Assembly: GCA_030038955.1 (NCBI GenBank)
Contig: JASHQV010000358.1
Location: forward strand, 1-5,637
DNA: 5,637 bases
Direction: 5' to 3'
Origin: Solirubrobacteraceae bacterium
Lineage (GTDB): Bacteria; Actinomycetota; Thermoleophilia; Solirubrobacterales; Solirubrobacteraceae
Under the pieces are notes generated by a model, which saw only the letters and a list, made by a program, of their open reading frames with translations, was not told the DNA's origin and searched no databases. Positions 5,364 through 5,637 of this stretch are shown here, in pieces; positions within the stretch are counted from its first letter, which is position 1; every line of letters starts with the position of its first letter. The position numbers and the translations under genes were made by a program.

Positions 5364-5637
5364 TCGGCGCCCCCGTACATGTAGGTGCGACGGCGGATCA
5401 GGACGATCAGCGTCGGCGCGCCGATGATCGCGGTGATGACCCCGATCGGCATCTCCTGCGGTGCCACGATCGTGCGCGCCAGCAGGTCCGACAGCACCAT
5501 GAACGACGCGCCGACCAGCGCCCCGACCGGCAGTACGCGCCGGTGGTCGGAGCCGACGATCAGCCTCACGATGTGCGGTACGACCAGGCCGACGAACCCG
5601 ATCACACCGCTGACCGCCACCGACAGCCCCGCGATCA
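5360..5637 (-). CDS. FecCD-family ABC permease, C-terminal end (partial)
   Basis: This is the last 91 residues of an integral-membrane permease of the BtuC/FecCD family; the gene's 5' part, likely around 240 residues, lies beyond the right edge. Conserved features include GVIGFVGLVVPHIVRL (the cytoplasmic coupling region that contacts the ATPase), GSDHRRVLP, and the final segment PIGVITAIIGAPTLIVLIRR, which holds the last transmembrane helix. Another hydrophobic helix lies between (VGALVGASFMVLSDLLA). The frame is open to the window edge, so no start can be given. The stop overlaps the ATPase ATG (ATGA). It would form the homodimeric channel of the importer whose other subunits follow. Confidence 0.93.
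   Translation of the reverse strand, partial: IAGLSVAVSGVIGFVGLVVPHIVRLIVGSDHRRVLPVGALVGASFMVLSDLLARTIVAPQEMPIGVITAIIGAPTLIVLIRRRTYMYGGAE

Overview
This window looks like part of a cobalamin (vitamin B12) locus from a high-GC bacterium, probably an actinobacterium. Evidence for that is the strong GC bias, GTG starts, the cobG-cobH-cobI/J order and the fused CobI-CobJ protein, which I recall from Mycobacterium and relatives. The sequence alone does not fix the genus. Every gene I can support lies on the minus strand, so the biological order runs from the right edge to the left edge.

Right half (about 5637 down to 3293): an uptake cassette of the BtuCDF/FecBCD type. It holds the C-terminal end of a FecCD-family permease (cut by the window edge), an ATP-binding subunit and a lipoprotein substrate-binding protein. 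A small four-cysteine DUF1289 protein follows 5 bases later. The stop and start codons of the three transporter genes overlap, so they are almost certainly one operon. The substrate is most likely a corrinoid because of the neighbours, but the sequence does not prove it.

Middle (3292 to 3042): a 251-base gap with a plausible sigma-70-type promoter and a clear cobalamin riboswitch. The riboswitch has the B12 box GCCACTG, a 10-bp closing stem and the P5 hairpin. A small hairpin abuts a perfect AGGAGG ribosome binding site, which suggests control of translation initiation of cobG and of the coupled genes behind it.

Left half (3041 to 1): the corrin-ring enzymes CobG (precorrin-3B synthase), CobH (precorrin-8X methylmutase) and a CobI-CobJ fusion (C20- and C17-methyltransferases), then the first 24 codons of another gene I cannot identify. 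Each junction is a 4-base ATGA or GTGA overlap. CobG points to the oxygen-dependent ('late cobalt') pathway. In it CobI makes precorrin-3A, CobG makes precorrin-3B, CobJ makes precorrin-4, and CobH later makes hydrogenobyrinate. One regulated transcript would thus supply three consecutive early steps plus one late step, next to an importer for the finished vitamin or a precursor.

Most of this is known biology. Points worth a second look are the early end of CobG, the layout of the riboswitch expression platform including a five-codon mini-ORF, the DUF1289 gene in a B12 setting, the unidentified gene at the left edge, and an excess of the palindrome GCGATCGC. I found no mobile element, CRISPR array, tRNA or rRNA.
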